NCBI RefSeq assembly: GCF_902506435.1
Contig: NZ_LR733215.1
Location: forward strand, 3,141,189 to 3,205,188
Direction: 5' to 3'
DNA length: 64,000 nt
Source of the DNA: Nocardioides sp. AX2bis
GTDB taxonomy: Bacteria > Actinomycetota > Actinomycetes > Propionibacteriales > Nocardioidaceae
In this document: piece after piece, positions 56,301 through 64,000 of the stretch
How positions within the stretch are numbered: position 1 is the first letter of the stretch
Layout of the letters: each line of letters opens with the position of its first letter
The notes under the pieces: model-generated
What the model was told of the DNA's origin: nothing
Seen by the model: only the letters and a program-made list of their open reading frames with translations
Databases searched by the model: none
Translations under genes and position numbers: made by a program

Positions 56301-57295
56301 GAGGTCTCCGCGACGTTGGTGGACAGCACGATCCGGCGCCCGGCGTGGGAGGAGAAGACCCGGTGCTGCTCGGCGGCGGAGAGCCGGGAGAACAGCGGCA
56401 GCACCTCGACGTGGCCGCCGCGGCCGTTGCGCGAGCCGCGGTCCAGGCCCAGCGCCTGCTCGAGCGCCTCGGCGGTGTCGCGGATCTCGCGCTCGCCGGG
56501 CAGGAAGACCAGCACGTCGCCGTTGCCCTCGCCGGCCAGCTCGCGGCAGGCCTCGACCACCGCCTCGGTCTGGTCGCGCTGGACCGGCTCCCCGTCCTCG
56601 TCGTCCTCGGGGAGCTCCAGCAGGGGTCGGTAGCGGACCTCGACGGGGAAGGTGCGCCCGGTGACCTCGACCACCGGCGCGGGCGTGTCCGGGCCGGCTC
56701 CGAAGTGCTGGGAGAACCGCTCGACGTCGATGGTGGCCGAGGTGATGACGACCTTCAGGTCGGGCCGGCGCGGCAGCAGCCGCTTGAGGTAGCCCAGGAG
56801 GAAGTCGATGTTGAGGCTGCGCTCGTGCGCCTCGTCGATGATCAGGGTGTCGTAGCGGCGCAGGTCGCGGTCGCGCTGGAGCTCGGCGAGCAGGATGCCG
56901 TCGGTCATCACCTTGATCCGCGTCGCGCGGGAGGTCCGGTCGGTGAAGCGGACCTGGTAGCCGACCGGGGCGTCCGGCCCGCCCAGCTCCGTGCCGAGCT
57001 CGTCGGCCAGCCGTTCGGCCACCGAGCGCGCGGCGATCCGGCGCGGCTGGGTGTGGCCGATGATCCCGCCGGTGGTGCGCCCCTGCTCGTCCTTCTCGGG
57101 CCCGCGTCCGCGTCCGAGCTCGAGGCAGATCTTGGGCAGCTGGGTGGTCTTGCCCGAGCCGGTCTCGCCGGCCACGACGACGACCTGGTGGTCGCGGATG
57201 GCGGCGGCGATGTCGTCGCGGCGCTGGGAGACCGGGAGGTCGGCGGGGTAGGTGATCGTCCACGAGGGAGCACTGCCGGCCATGATGCGGGCCAT
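53342..57295 (-). CDS. hrpA: ATP-dependent RNA helicase HrpA
   Basis: There are about 1317 residues, the usual size. DEAH-box motifs: VVVAGETGSGKTTQLP (I), TQPRRIAA (Ia), LIIDEAHERSLNIDF (II), ITSATIDVERF (III), LVFLPGEREI (IV), VLSTNVAETSLTVPGI (V), SQASANQRAGRCGR (VI). The long C-terminal HrpA domain follows. It unwinds RNA, as in fimbrial mRNA processing in E. coli. Between the helicase core and the C-terminal domain a stretch GAGAPSSTTVSGTADTAD comes from a repeat-like DNA insertion (55490-55534). The start could also be ATG 12 nt further in. Confidence 0.95.
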   Translation of the reverse strand: MARIMAGSAPSWTITYPADLPVSQRRDDIAAAIRDHQVVVVAGETGSGKTTQLPKICLELGRGRGPEKDEQGRTTGGIIGHTQPRRIAARSVAERLADELGTELGGPDAPVGYQVRFTDRTSRATRIKVMTDGILLAELQRDRDLRRYDTLIIDEAHERSLNIDFLLGYLKRLLPRRPDLKVVITSATIDVERFSQHFGAGPDTPAPVVEVTGRTFPVEVRYRPLLELPEDDEDGEPVQRDQTEAVVEACRELAGEGNGDVLVFLPGEREIRDTAEALEQALGLDRGSRNGRGGHVEVLPLFSRLSAAEQHRVFSSHAGRRIVLSTNVAETSLTVPGIRYVVDTGLARISRYSVRTKVQRLPIEPVSQASANQRAGRCGRVAPGICIRLYSEEDFEGRPEFTEPEILRTNLASVILQMTSLGLGDVARFPFVEPPDRRNVTAGVQLLEELGALQPGQDRRGGRRLTERGRRLSRLPIDPRLGRMLLEAEQLGCLREVLVITAALSLQDPRERPVEQRAQADQQHARFTVEGSDFLTWLALWRYLREQQHELSGSAFRRMCKREHLNWLRVREWQDYESQLRQVCKEMGFETGAGAPSSTTVSGTADTADADGIHQALLSGLLSQIGLLEPREKEREGAGGKRRPGPREYLGARGSRFVVFPGSALHRKNPTFLMAGELVETSRLFARQNAAIQPEWAERLGGDLVKRTYSEPHWSLKRGSVVAHERATLYGVPLVADRLVPYGKVDPDLSRELFIRHALVQGEWRSHHRFLRTNRALLDQAEELEHRARRRDIVVDEETLFDFYDARVGADVVSGAHFDGWWKKERRARPDLLTFDPSMLTRSTAEEVREADYPAQWQGSTEGLTFGISYHFEPGAAEDGLTIDLPVATLNQVDDADFSWNVPGLRRELVTALIRSLPKNLRVSLVPAPDKARSFLAEVPAGQEPLLDALERWVRSTVGVVVPRDAWDWDKVAPHLRPTFRVLGEDGAEQARGKDLTVLKAPLRAELDQALAGAADDSGLTRTGETTWAFGVVEDEVVQRRAGHEVRAFPALVDEGRSVGLTVLASAEEAEAHHRLGVRRLLRLEVDRRHPGAAGRVLDGLGNAQKLGLAGSPYPTVAALLDDALDGVLGEHADAAVGRTGVRDEDAFAALVREAGDPRAALAAVVADVLDLLDRWRAAEKALGGRAEMAELPALTDLQAQLAGLVHVTGPEGGFLAEAGPARLRRYRAYLGAVVARRELLAEPGGPSRDRQLAGGIVDVQDTWRHAVAALPPGRPPGARLRRARWMLEELRVSVWAQRLGTDGPISEQRVRKVLQA
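55490..55534 (-). repeat. hairpin-forming repeat-like insertion inside hrpA
   Basis: CGAGAC and GTCTCG bound a 40-bp segment with an internal GGCGC/GCGCC arm. The minus strand reads GGTTTCGAGACAGGCGCTGG. Its translation is low-complexity and in frame. It resembles REP-type intergenic elements of high-GC actinobacteria (from memory, not checked). Confidence 0.45.
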
Positions 57296-57369
57296 TCTGC
57301 CCCGGCGCCCCGGGTGGGCGCGCGGCGCCGGGGCGGTGGCGGGGCTTTGGTGGCGCGGCGCGCACGCCC

Positions 57370-57407
57370 TAGCGTGGAGTTGGGTCCCCCAGGATTGTCT
57401 GACAATC
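57370..57407 (+). promoter_or_regulatory. rocD promoter with palindromic operator
   Basis: TAGCGT (57370-57375) is a likely -10 box. GATTGTC-T-GACAATC (57393-57407) is a perfect 15-bp palindrome just downstream, in the expected early transcribed region. The GTC/GAC core fits FadR-type GntR regulators. The leader before the rocD ATG is about 90 nt. Confidence 0.55.
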
Positions 57408-57469
57408 TGGTGCCGACCCCCGCACGATCGACCCGCTCGACCGTCCCCGACTCCGTCAGGAGGCCGCCG

Positions 57470-58732
<1,263 letters not shown>

Positions 58733-59341
58733 TCAGTCCGGCAGCGTCCCGACCAGCGCCAGCAGCGCGTTGGTCACCAGGTCGAGCAGCTCGGCGCGGC
58801 TCACGCCGCCGGGGTCGTCGTACCACCCCAGCACGAGCTGCTCGACCAGCGCCGCCCAGCCCCGCACCACCAGCCGGTGGCGCGGGCTGTCGGTGAGGAG
58901 GCCCTGCCTGCCGCCCTCGGTGAAGAGCCGGTCGGTCAGCGCGTGCAGGGCCTCGTCGTAGATCTCGCGCAGGGTCGGGTTGCCGCCCGCGGCGCCGCGC
59001 ACCAGCGACAGGTAGCCCTCGTGGTTGGCCACCACGAAGTCGACGTACGCCGTCATCGACACCGCCAGCCGCTCCACCGGGTCCCCCGTCTCCGGGGGTG
59101 CGGTCTGCTCGATCAGCGCGTCGGCCGCGCGTCGGACGACGGCCTCGTGGAAGTCGGCCTTGTTGCCGAAGTAGTGGTAGAGCAGCCCGCGCGAGATGCC
59201 GGCCTCGACCGCCAGCAGGTCGATCGACAGCTCGTCGACCGGGCGGGTGGCCAGCAGGCGCACCCCGAGGTCCAGCAGCTGCTCACGACGCTGCTCCGGG
59301 CTGAGCCGGGAGCGCGGCGGTCGTGGTGCGGGCGCGGTCAC
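58733..59341 (-). CDS. TetR-family transcriptional regulator
   Basis: The protein has 202 residues. N-terminal helix-turn-helix: RREQLLDLGVRLLATRPVDELSIDLLAVEAGISRGLLYHYFGNKADFHEAVV. The C-terminal ligand domain is variable. The GTG is 6 nt behind TAGACT, so the message is probably leaderless. It is divergent from the BVMO-SDR pair, which it likely represses through the palindrome between them. Its stop is adjacent to the convergent rocD stop. Confidence 0.92.
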   Translation of the reverse strand: MTAPAPRPPRSRLSPEQRREQLLDLGVRLLATRPVDELSIDLLAVEAGISRGLLYHYFGNKADFHEAVVRRAADALIEQTAPPETGDPVERLAVSMTAYVDFVVANHEGYLSLVRGAAGGNPTLREIYDEALHALTDRLFTEGGRQGLLTDSPRHRLVVRGWAALVEQLVLGWYDDPGGVSRAELLDLVTNALLALVGTLPD

Positions 59342-59389
59342 ACCCCGAGTCTATTGACACCTGTTCAATAGCGCCAATAGCGTCCCCCC
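59342..59389. promoter_or_regulatory. divergent TetR/BVMO promoters with operator
   Basis: CTATTGA-N7-TCAATAG (59351-59371) is a palindrome with 7-bp arms, and a further CAATAG follows at 59375-59380. It overlaps the TetR -10 (TAGACT, minus) and lies next to the BVMO -10 (TAGCGT, 59378-59383), which is 6 nt before the ATG. One bound dimer could shut both promoters. Confidence 0.65.
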
Positions 59390-60937
59390 ATGACTCCCTC
59401 CACCACCGTCGACGTGCTCGTCATGGGTGCCGGCTTCGCCGGGCTGTGCGCCGCGATCAAGCTCGACGAGGACGGCGAGCGCGACCTGGTCGTGATCGAG
59501 AAGGGCTCCGACGTCGGCGGCACCTGGCGCGACAACACCTACCCCGGCGCGGCCTGCGACGTCCCGAGCCAGCTGTACAGCTACTCCTTCGCCCCCGGCG
59601 ACTGGTCGATGTCCTTCTCCCCGCAGCCCGAGATCCAGGCCTACCTCCAGCGCGTCGCGCGCGAGTCCGGCGTGCTGGACCGGTTCGTCTTCGACACCCG
59701 GGTCGACGGCGCCACGTGGGACGAGGCCGAGCAGCGCTGGCTGGTGGAGACGACCGGCCCGCGGGGCAGCACGACGTACGCCGCGCGCGTGGTGGTCTCC
59801 GCGACCGGCGGCCTGTCGGAGCCGAAGCTGCCCGACATCGAGGGCATCGAGGACTTCGGCGGCGAGCTCTTCCACTCCGCGCGCTGGAACCACGACGCCG
59901 ACCTGGCCGGCAAGCGGGTCGCCGTCATCGGCACCGGCGCCTCCGCGATCCAGATCGTGCCCCAGGTCGCCGGGAAGGCGGGCCACCTCGACGTCTACCA
60001 GCGCACCGCGCCCTACGTCATCCCGCGCCACGACCGCAGCTACAGCCGCCTCGAGCGGCTCGCGCTGCGCCACGTCCCCGGCGTGCAGAACCTCTACCGC
60101 ACGGCGATCTACTGGGGCCGTGAGGCCTACGTGCCGGCCTTCACCCGGCAGCCGAAGCTGGCCTGGCCGGCCAAGAAGATGGCGCTGGCCAACCTCGAGA
60201 AGGGCGTGACGGACCCGGAGCTGCGCGCCCGGCTCACCCCGGACTTCGAGATCGGCTGCAAGCGCATCCTGATCTCCAACACCTACTACCCCGCCCTGGA
60301 CCGTGACGACGTCGACGTCGTCACGGACCGGATCGAGCGGGTGACGCCGACCGGCATCGTCACCGCCGACGGCACCGAGCGCCCGATCGACGTGCTGATC
60401 GTGGCCACCGGCTTCTTCACCACCGAGCTGCCGGTCACCGAGCACCTCGTGGGCCGCGCCGGCGAGACCCTCGCCGCGCAGTGGAAGCGCACGGGGATGT
60501 CGGCGTTCAAGGGCACCGCGGTGGCGAACTTCCCGAACCTGTTCTTCCTGGTCGGCCCGAACACCGGCCTGGGCCACTCCTCGATGGTGTTCATGATCGA
60601 GTCGCAGGTCTCGTACCTGCGCTCGGTGCTGCGCTCGATGCGGGAGGGATCCTGGGCCGAGGTCGAGGTGCACGCCGAGGCCGAGCACGCCTGGTCCGCC
60701 GGGCTCCAGCGCCGGATGCGGCGCACCGTGTGGCACACCGGCGGCTGCGCCAGCTGGTACCTCGACGACCAGGGCCGCAACACCACGCTGTGGCCCCGCT
60801 CCACGTTCGCCTTCCGCGGCACGACGGCGTCCTTCGACGAGGACGCCTTCCGCCTCACCCGGCGCCGCCGGAGGACCCGTACGACCCCCGGGGACGACCC
60901 CGGGACCGACACCCAGACCGAGAAGGTGCCCGCATGA
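59390..60937 (+). CDS. Baeyer-Villiger-type flavin monooxygenase
   Basis: The protein has 515 residues. Two Rossmann motifs are seen, VLVMGAGFAGLCAAIKL and RVAVIGTGASAIQIV. The family fingerprint region reads FHSARWNHD (FxGxxxHxxxW-like) and GGTWRDNTYPGAACDVPSQLYSYSF is typical of BVMOs. It uses FAD and NADPH to insert oxygen into ketones or to oxidise related substrates. It is co-translated with an SDR (ATGA overlap), consistent with alcohol to ketone to ester oxidation. The substrate is unknown. Confidence 0.9.
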   Translation: MTPSTTVDVLVMGAGFAGLCAAIKLDEDGERDLVVIEKGSDVGGTWRDNTYPGAACDVPSQLYSYSFAPGDWSMSFSPQPEIQAYLQRVARESGVLDRFVFDTRVDGATWDEAEQRWLVETTGPRGSTTYAARVVVSATGGLSEPKLPDIEGIEDFGGELFHSARWNHDADLAGKRVAVIGTGASAIQIVPQVAGKAGHLDVYQRTAPYVIPRHDRSYSRLERLALRHVPGVQNLYRTAIYWGREAYVPAFTRQPKLAWPAKKMALANLEKGVTDPELRARLTPDFEIGCKRILISNTYYPALDRDDVDVVTDRIERVTPTGIVTADGTERPIDVLIVATGFFTTELPVTEHLVGRAGETLAAQWKRTGMSAFKGTAVANFPNLFFLVGPNTGLGHSSMVFMIESQVSYLRSVLRSMREGSWAEVEVHAEAEHAWSAGLQRRMRRTVWHTGGCASWYLDDQGRNTTLWPRSTFAFRGTTASFDEDAFRLTRRRRRTRTTPGDDPGTDTQTEKVPA

Positions 60938-61773
60938 AGACGCTCGACGACAAGGTGGTCGTGATCACCGGGGCCGGCTCCGGCATCGGCCGCGCCCTGG
61001 CCCTCGACCTGGCCCGCCGCGGCTCGCGCCTGGCCCTCTCCGACGTCTCGGAGGCCGGCATGGCCGAGACCGTGGCGCTGGTCGAGGCCGCCGGCGTGCG
61101 CGAGGTCCGCTCGGACCCGCTCGACGTGGCCGACCGCGCCGCCTTCGAGGCCTACGCCACCGAGGTCGCCGCGCACTTCGGCCGCGTCAACGTGGTGATC
61201 AACAACGCCGGCGTCGCCCTGGCCGGCAACCTGCTCGACCTCTCGTGGGAGGACATGGACTGGATCACCGGCATCAACTTCACCGGCGTCCTGCACGGCA
61301 CGAAGTTCTTCCTGCCGCACCTCATCGCCTCCGGCGACGGCCACGTGGTCAACCTGTCCTCGCTCTTCGGGCTGCTCTCGATCCCGGGCCAGAGCATGTA
61401 CAACGCCGCGAAGTACGCCGTGCGCGGGATGACCGAGTCGCTGCGCGAGGAGATGCTCATCGCCGGCTACCCGGTCGGGGTCACCTCGGTCCACCCCGGC
61501 GGGATCAAGACCGCGATCGCCCGCAGCGCCCGGGTCTCCGACAAGGAGGACCAGGCCGCCACGGCGAAGCTGTTCGACGAGAAGCTGGCCAAGATGACGC
61601 CCGAGCGCGCCGCCGAGATCATCGTCAAGGGGATCCTCACCAACAAGGCGCGGGTCCTGGTCGGGCTCGACGCCCACCTCCTGCACCACTTCGCCCGGCT
61701 CACCGGCTCCCGCTACCAGGACGTCGTGGCCAAGGTGTACGGCCGGATCGCGCCGAAGGGCGCCGTGGTCTGA
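60934..61773 (+). CDS. short-chain dehydrogenase/reductase
   Basis: The protein has 279 residues. NAD(P) motif VVVITGAGSGIGRAL, NNAG motif VINNAGVALAG, and the catalytic Ser-Tyr-Lys set in LSSLFGLLSIPGQSMYNAAKYAVRG. The aspartate in LALSDVSEAG after the second strand favours NAD. It probably oxidises an alcohol to the ketone substrate of the adjacent monooxygenase. The start overlaps the BVMO stop. Confidence 0.92.
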   Translation: MKTLDDKVVVITGAGSGIGRALALDLARRGSRLALSDVSEAGMAETVALVEAAGVREVRSDPLDVADRAAFEAYATEVAAHFGRVNVVINNAGVALAGNLLDLSWEDMDWITGINFTGVLHGTKFFLPHLIASGDGHVVNLSSLFGLLSIPGQSMYNAAKYAVRGMTESLREEMLIAGYPVGVTSVHPGGIKTAIARSARVSDKEDQAATAKLFDEKLAKMTPERAAEIIVKGILTNKARVLVGLDAHLLHHFARLTGSRYQDVVAKVYGRIAPKGAVV

Positions 61774-61780
61774 TCGGGGC

Positions 61781-62374
61781 GTGAGCCCGCACGACGCCCC
61801 CAAGCCCGGCAGCCCCGAGCCCGGCATCCCCGAGCCCGGCACCCCGGTGCACGTCGCGATGGCCAAGTGGGGCGACCGCGCGCACTGGGAGTTCGACGCG
61901 GTCGTGCTCGGCCACGACGAGCACGGCACCTGGCTCGGGATGCCGGCCGGGACGCCGCACGCCCGGCCCGGGATGGCGTTCGTCTCCGACGTCGCGAGCG
62001 TGACCCTGGTGCCGGCGGCCGGGGCCTGGGCGCTGGCCAGCTTCCACGCCCCCGGGATCTGGTGCCGCACCTACGTCGACGTCGCCACGCCCGCCACCTG
62101 GGACCCGACCGGCGACGTCCCGGTGCTGCGCGCGGTCGACCTCGACCTCGACGTGGTCCGGGGCGAGCACGGCCGGGTCTGGGTCGACGACGAGGACGAG
62201 TTCGCCGAGCACCGCGTCACGCTCGGCTACCCGCCCGAGGTGGTGACGGCCGCCCAGGCCTCGGTGGAGGCCGTCCTGGCGGCGGTCACCACCCGCACCC
62301 CGCCGTACGACGACCGCACCGCGACCGCCTGGCTGGAGCGGCTCTCGCGACCAGCGGACGGGTCAGCGCGCTGA
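61781..62374 (+). CDS. DUF402-family protein
   Basis: There are 197 residues from a GTG 7 bp after the SDR stop. A Pro-rich N-terminus is followed by WEFDAVVLGHDEHGTWLGMPAGT and IWCRTYVDVATPATWD...VLRAVDLDLDVVRGEHGRVWVDDEDEFAEH, the metal- or ligand-binding core of DUF402. Family members include a diphosphatase and an RNase-like protein, but the role here is unknown. Its end overlaps the convergent exporter gene by 12 bp. Confidence 0.82.
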   Translation: MSPHDAPKPGSPEPGIPEPGTPVHVAMAKWGDRAHWEFDAVVLGHDEHGTWLGMPAGTPHARPGMAFVSDVASVTLVPAAGAWALASFHAPGIWCRTYVDVATPATWDPTGDVPVLRAVDLDLDVVRGEHGRVWVDDEDEFAEHRVTLGYPPEVVTAAQASVEAVLAAVTTRTPPYDDRTATAWLERLSRPADGSAR

Positions 62375-64000
62375 GCCGCCCGGCGGCGTGGCCGGGTCCT
62401 CGGAGGTGTCCAGCGGCAGGAACAGCATGTCGGTGAGGTCGGTCGAGGCGGTCGCCGTGGGGTCGCCCCCGGCGCGCGCCGCCTGCCGGGCCTGCTGCAC
62501 CGCTGCCGCGCGTTCCGCGGGCGGGACCTCCTCGGTGGCGATGTGCTCCACCGAGGCGACCTGGACCGTCGGGGCCTGGCGTCGCTCCGTGGACATCGAC
62601 GACGGGCCGACCAGGCGGGGACCGGCCAGGCGGCTCTCGAGCCGGCGGGCGTTGCGGCCGACGGGCTGTGCGACGTACTCGCCGAGGATGACGCCGGACG
62701 ACAGGGCGATGGCCACGGAGATCGCGGTGATCATCGAGGCCAGGCCGCGCGAGGTGTCACCCTCGGCCATCAGCGACAGGCCGCGGTAGATCGAGAGCCC
62801 CGGCAGGAGCGGCACCAGGGTCGAGACCGCGAGCACGAGGATCGGGAACTTCAGCCGTGCCGCCACCGGGAAGCTGACCAGGCCGACGAAGAGGGCGGCG
62901 AACGCCACCGACCAGGCCCGGCCGAAGCCGAGGTCCACGGTCTGCGAGATGACCACCGCCACCGCGCCGATCAGGCCGACCGGCAGCAGGCTGCGCTTGG
63001 GGGCGTAGGAGGCGAACGCGAAGGCCGCCGTCGCCACCGCGGCACCGGCCGCCATCAGGGGCAGGTCCTGCAGCCGCAGCGCCGCCGGCTCCAGCGTCCC
63101 GACGCTGATGCCGAGCGTGCCGGCCAGCGAGATGGCCCCGCTGACGCCGGCGATGATGCCGGCGGTGGCCAGGACCGCCTCGGTCAGCCGGGCGGTGGCG
63201 GTGACGTAGAAGCCGGAGAGCGCGTCCTGGAGCGCGCCCAGGAACCCGATCCCCGCCAGGAGCACGATGATGCTGGCGGTGACCACCAGCGACGGGTCGA
63301 GCCCGACCGGCAGCAGGGTGGCGCCGGCGGCGATCATCGTGGCCACCGCGCCCCCGGCCACCTGCTGGTAGAACAGCGGCAGCCGGCGCCGTGACATGGC
63401 CCTCTTCAGCCCGTCGATCACGACCGCGGCCACCAGCGCGATCAGCGCGACCAGGACGCCACCGCCGAGGGAGACCGCCGTACCGGCGGCCATCAGCCCC
63501 CAGCCCACGGTCACGGCCCAGCGGGGCCGGCCGTGGGGGGACGAGGTGATCCGGGCCAGCCGGGCGCGGGCCTCGCGCAGGGTGGCGCGGTCGGCGAGGA
63601 CGTCGCGCACCAGGTGGTCGACGCGGGTCAGGTCCTCGTAGTCGATGTCGCGCTGCGAGACCTGGCGCGAGTGCCCGATCGGGGGCGTCTCGGGGTCGCT
63701 CTGGAAGCTCATCGACAGCGAGGTGAAGGTGATGTCGACGTCGGCGTTGTGGAGCCCGGCGTGCCGGGCGATCGACTGCATCGTCGCGGACACGTCGGCC
63801 GCGCCGGCGCCGCTGGAGAGCAGCAGCTCCCCCACGCGCAGGGACAGGTCGATGGTCAGGCTGACGTGGGCCGGGTCGACGATCTCGCGCCGCGAGACGC
63901 GGCGCATGGAACCGGTCTCGGACAGGCGCATCACGCCGGTCTCGTCGAGGCCCGACGGCGTCGCGGGGGCGGCGCCGCGGGAACGGGTGGTGGTGGGGGC
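62363..64000 (-). CDS. ThrE-family threonine/serine exporter (5' end open)
   Basis: The soluble N-terminal domain has LSLRVGELLLSSGAGAADVSATMQSIARHAGL and DITFTSLSMSF. Ten hydrophobic segments follow, e.g. VTVGWGLMAAGTAVSLGGG and VLLAGIGFLGALQDALSGF, with LVPLLPGLSIYRG, all typical of fused ThrE exporters. The C-terminal tail (about 90 residues) is hydrophilic. GTG/ATG starts exist at 63934/63931, but the frame is open to the window edge with plausible coding text (PSGLDETGVMRL), so the true start may lie outside. Confidence 0.85.
   Translation of the reverse strand, partial: APTTTRSRGAAPATPSGLDETGVMRLSETGSMRRVSRREIVDPAHVSLTIDLSLRVGELLLSSGAGAADVSATMQSIARHAGLHNADVDITFTSLSMSFQSDPETPPIGHSRQVSQRDIDYEDLTRVDHLVRDVLADRATLREARARLARITSSPHGRPRWAVTVGWGLMAAGTAVSLGGGVLVALIALVAAVVIDGLKRAMSRRRLPLFYQQVAGGAVATMIAAGATLLPVGLDPSLVVTASIIVLLAGIGFLGALQDALSGFYVTATARLTEAVLATAGIIAGVSGAISLAGTLGISVGTLEPAALRLQDLPLMAAGAAVATAAFAFASYAPKRSLLPVGLIGAVAVVISQTVDLGFGRAWSVAFAALFVGLVSFPVAARLKFPILVLAVSTLVPLLPGLSIYRGLSLMAEGDTSRGLASMITAISVAIALSSGVILGEYVAQPVGRNARRLESRLAGPRLVGPSSMSTERRQAPTVQVASVEHIATEEVPPAERAAAVQQARQAARAGGDPTATASTDLTDMLFLPLDTSEDPATPPGGSAR

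Overview
The window is uniformly very GC-rich, densely packed DNA with GTG and TTG starts, TANNNT -10 boxes and many start codons directly behind them. Gene content and order point to an actinomycete close to Nocardioides and relatives (inference from gene order and protein flavour; no search was run). It is chromosomal: housekeeping genes dominate, and no phage, plasmid, transposase or CRISPR genes were seen.

Layout. 1-2.7 kb: 5' end of a MoxR-type AAA+ ATPase, a wax-ester/triacylglycerol synthase and a coupled adenylate cyclase. 2.7-9.1 kb: LuxR response regulator, BCCT transporter, cystathionine beta-synthase, SGNH hydrolase, Bax-inhibitor-1 protein, and a small tRNA with a UAA anticodon. 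9.1-30.1 kb: a block with the gene order known from mycobacteria (ppx, DUF501, ftsB-like, eno, mazG, lipoprotein, mfd, pth, rplY, prs, glmU). It is interrupted by an amidase, a LamG-like/HAD/CysQ/LuxR group, and two unknown genes. 30.1-32.4 kb: a tandemly duplicated locus next to a tRNA-Gln, with three paralogous lipoprotein genes each followed by a fragment of the tRNA 3' half. 32.5-35.7 kb: ATP-dependent DNA ligase and LigD-type polymerase with a structured RNA element between them. 35.7-39.6 kb: Eis-like acetyltransferase, msrB, hemQ, hemY. 39.7-47.9 kb: an organosulfur-oxidation cluster (two flavin reductases, SsuD, SfnG, two SfnB/DszC-like flavoproteins, LysR) plus a NYN nuclease, sitting between hemY and hemE. 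47.9-57.3 kb: hemE, DUF3000, RNase D, solute-binding lipoprotein, unknown gene, HrpA helicase. 57.4-64 kb: ornithine aminotransferase, TetR with a Baeyer-Villiger monooxygenase and SDR, a DUF402 protein, and a ThrE-type exporter running off the end.

Functional links. hemE, hemY and hemQ belong to the coproporphyrin-dependent haem route. SfnG, SsuD and the flavin reductases would release sulfite from C1 or alkyl sulfones and sulfonates for sulfur supply. CysQ and cystathionine beta-synthase are further sulfur-metabolism genes. Ligase plus polymerase form a gap-filling repair pair. GlmU and Prs supply UDP-GlcNAc and PRPP.

The most unusual structure is the tRNA-Gln/lipoprotein tandem array (30.1-32.4 kb). 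Next are an inverted pair of about 63-bp copies of a 22-bp tandem repeat around the UAA tRNA, with a third copy at 44.5 kb, and a 6C-like RNA element near 34.3 kb.
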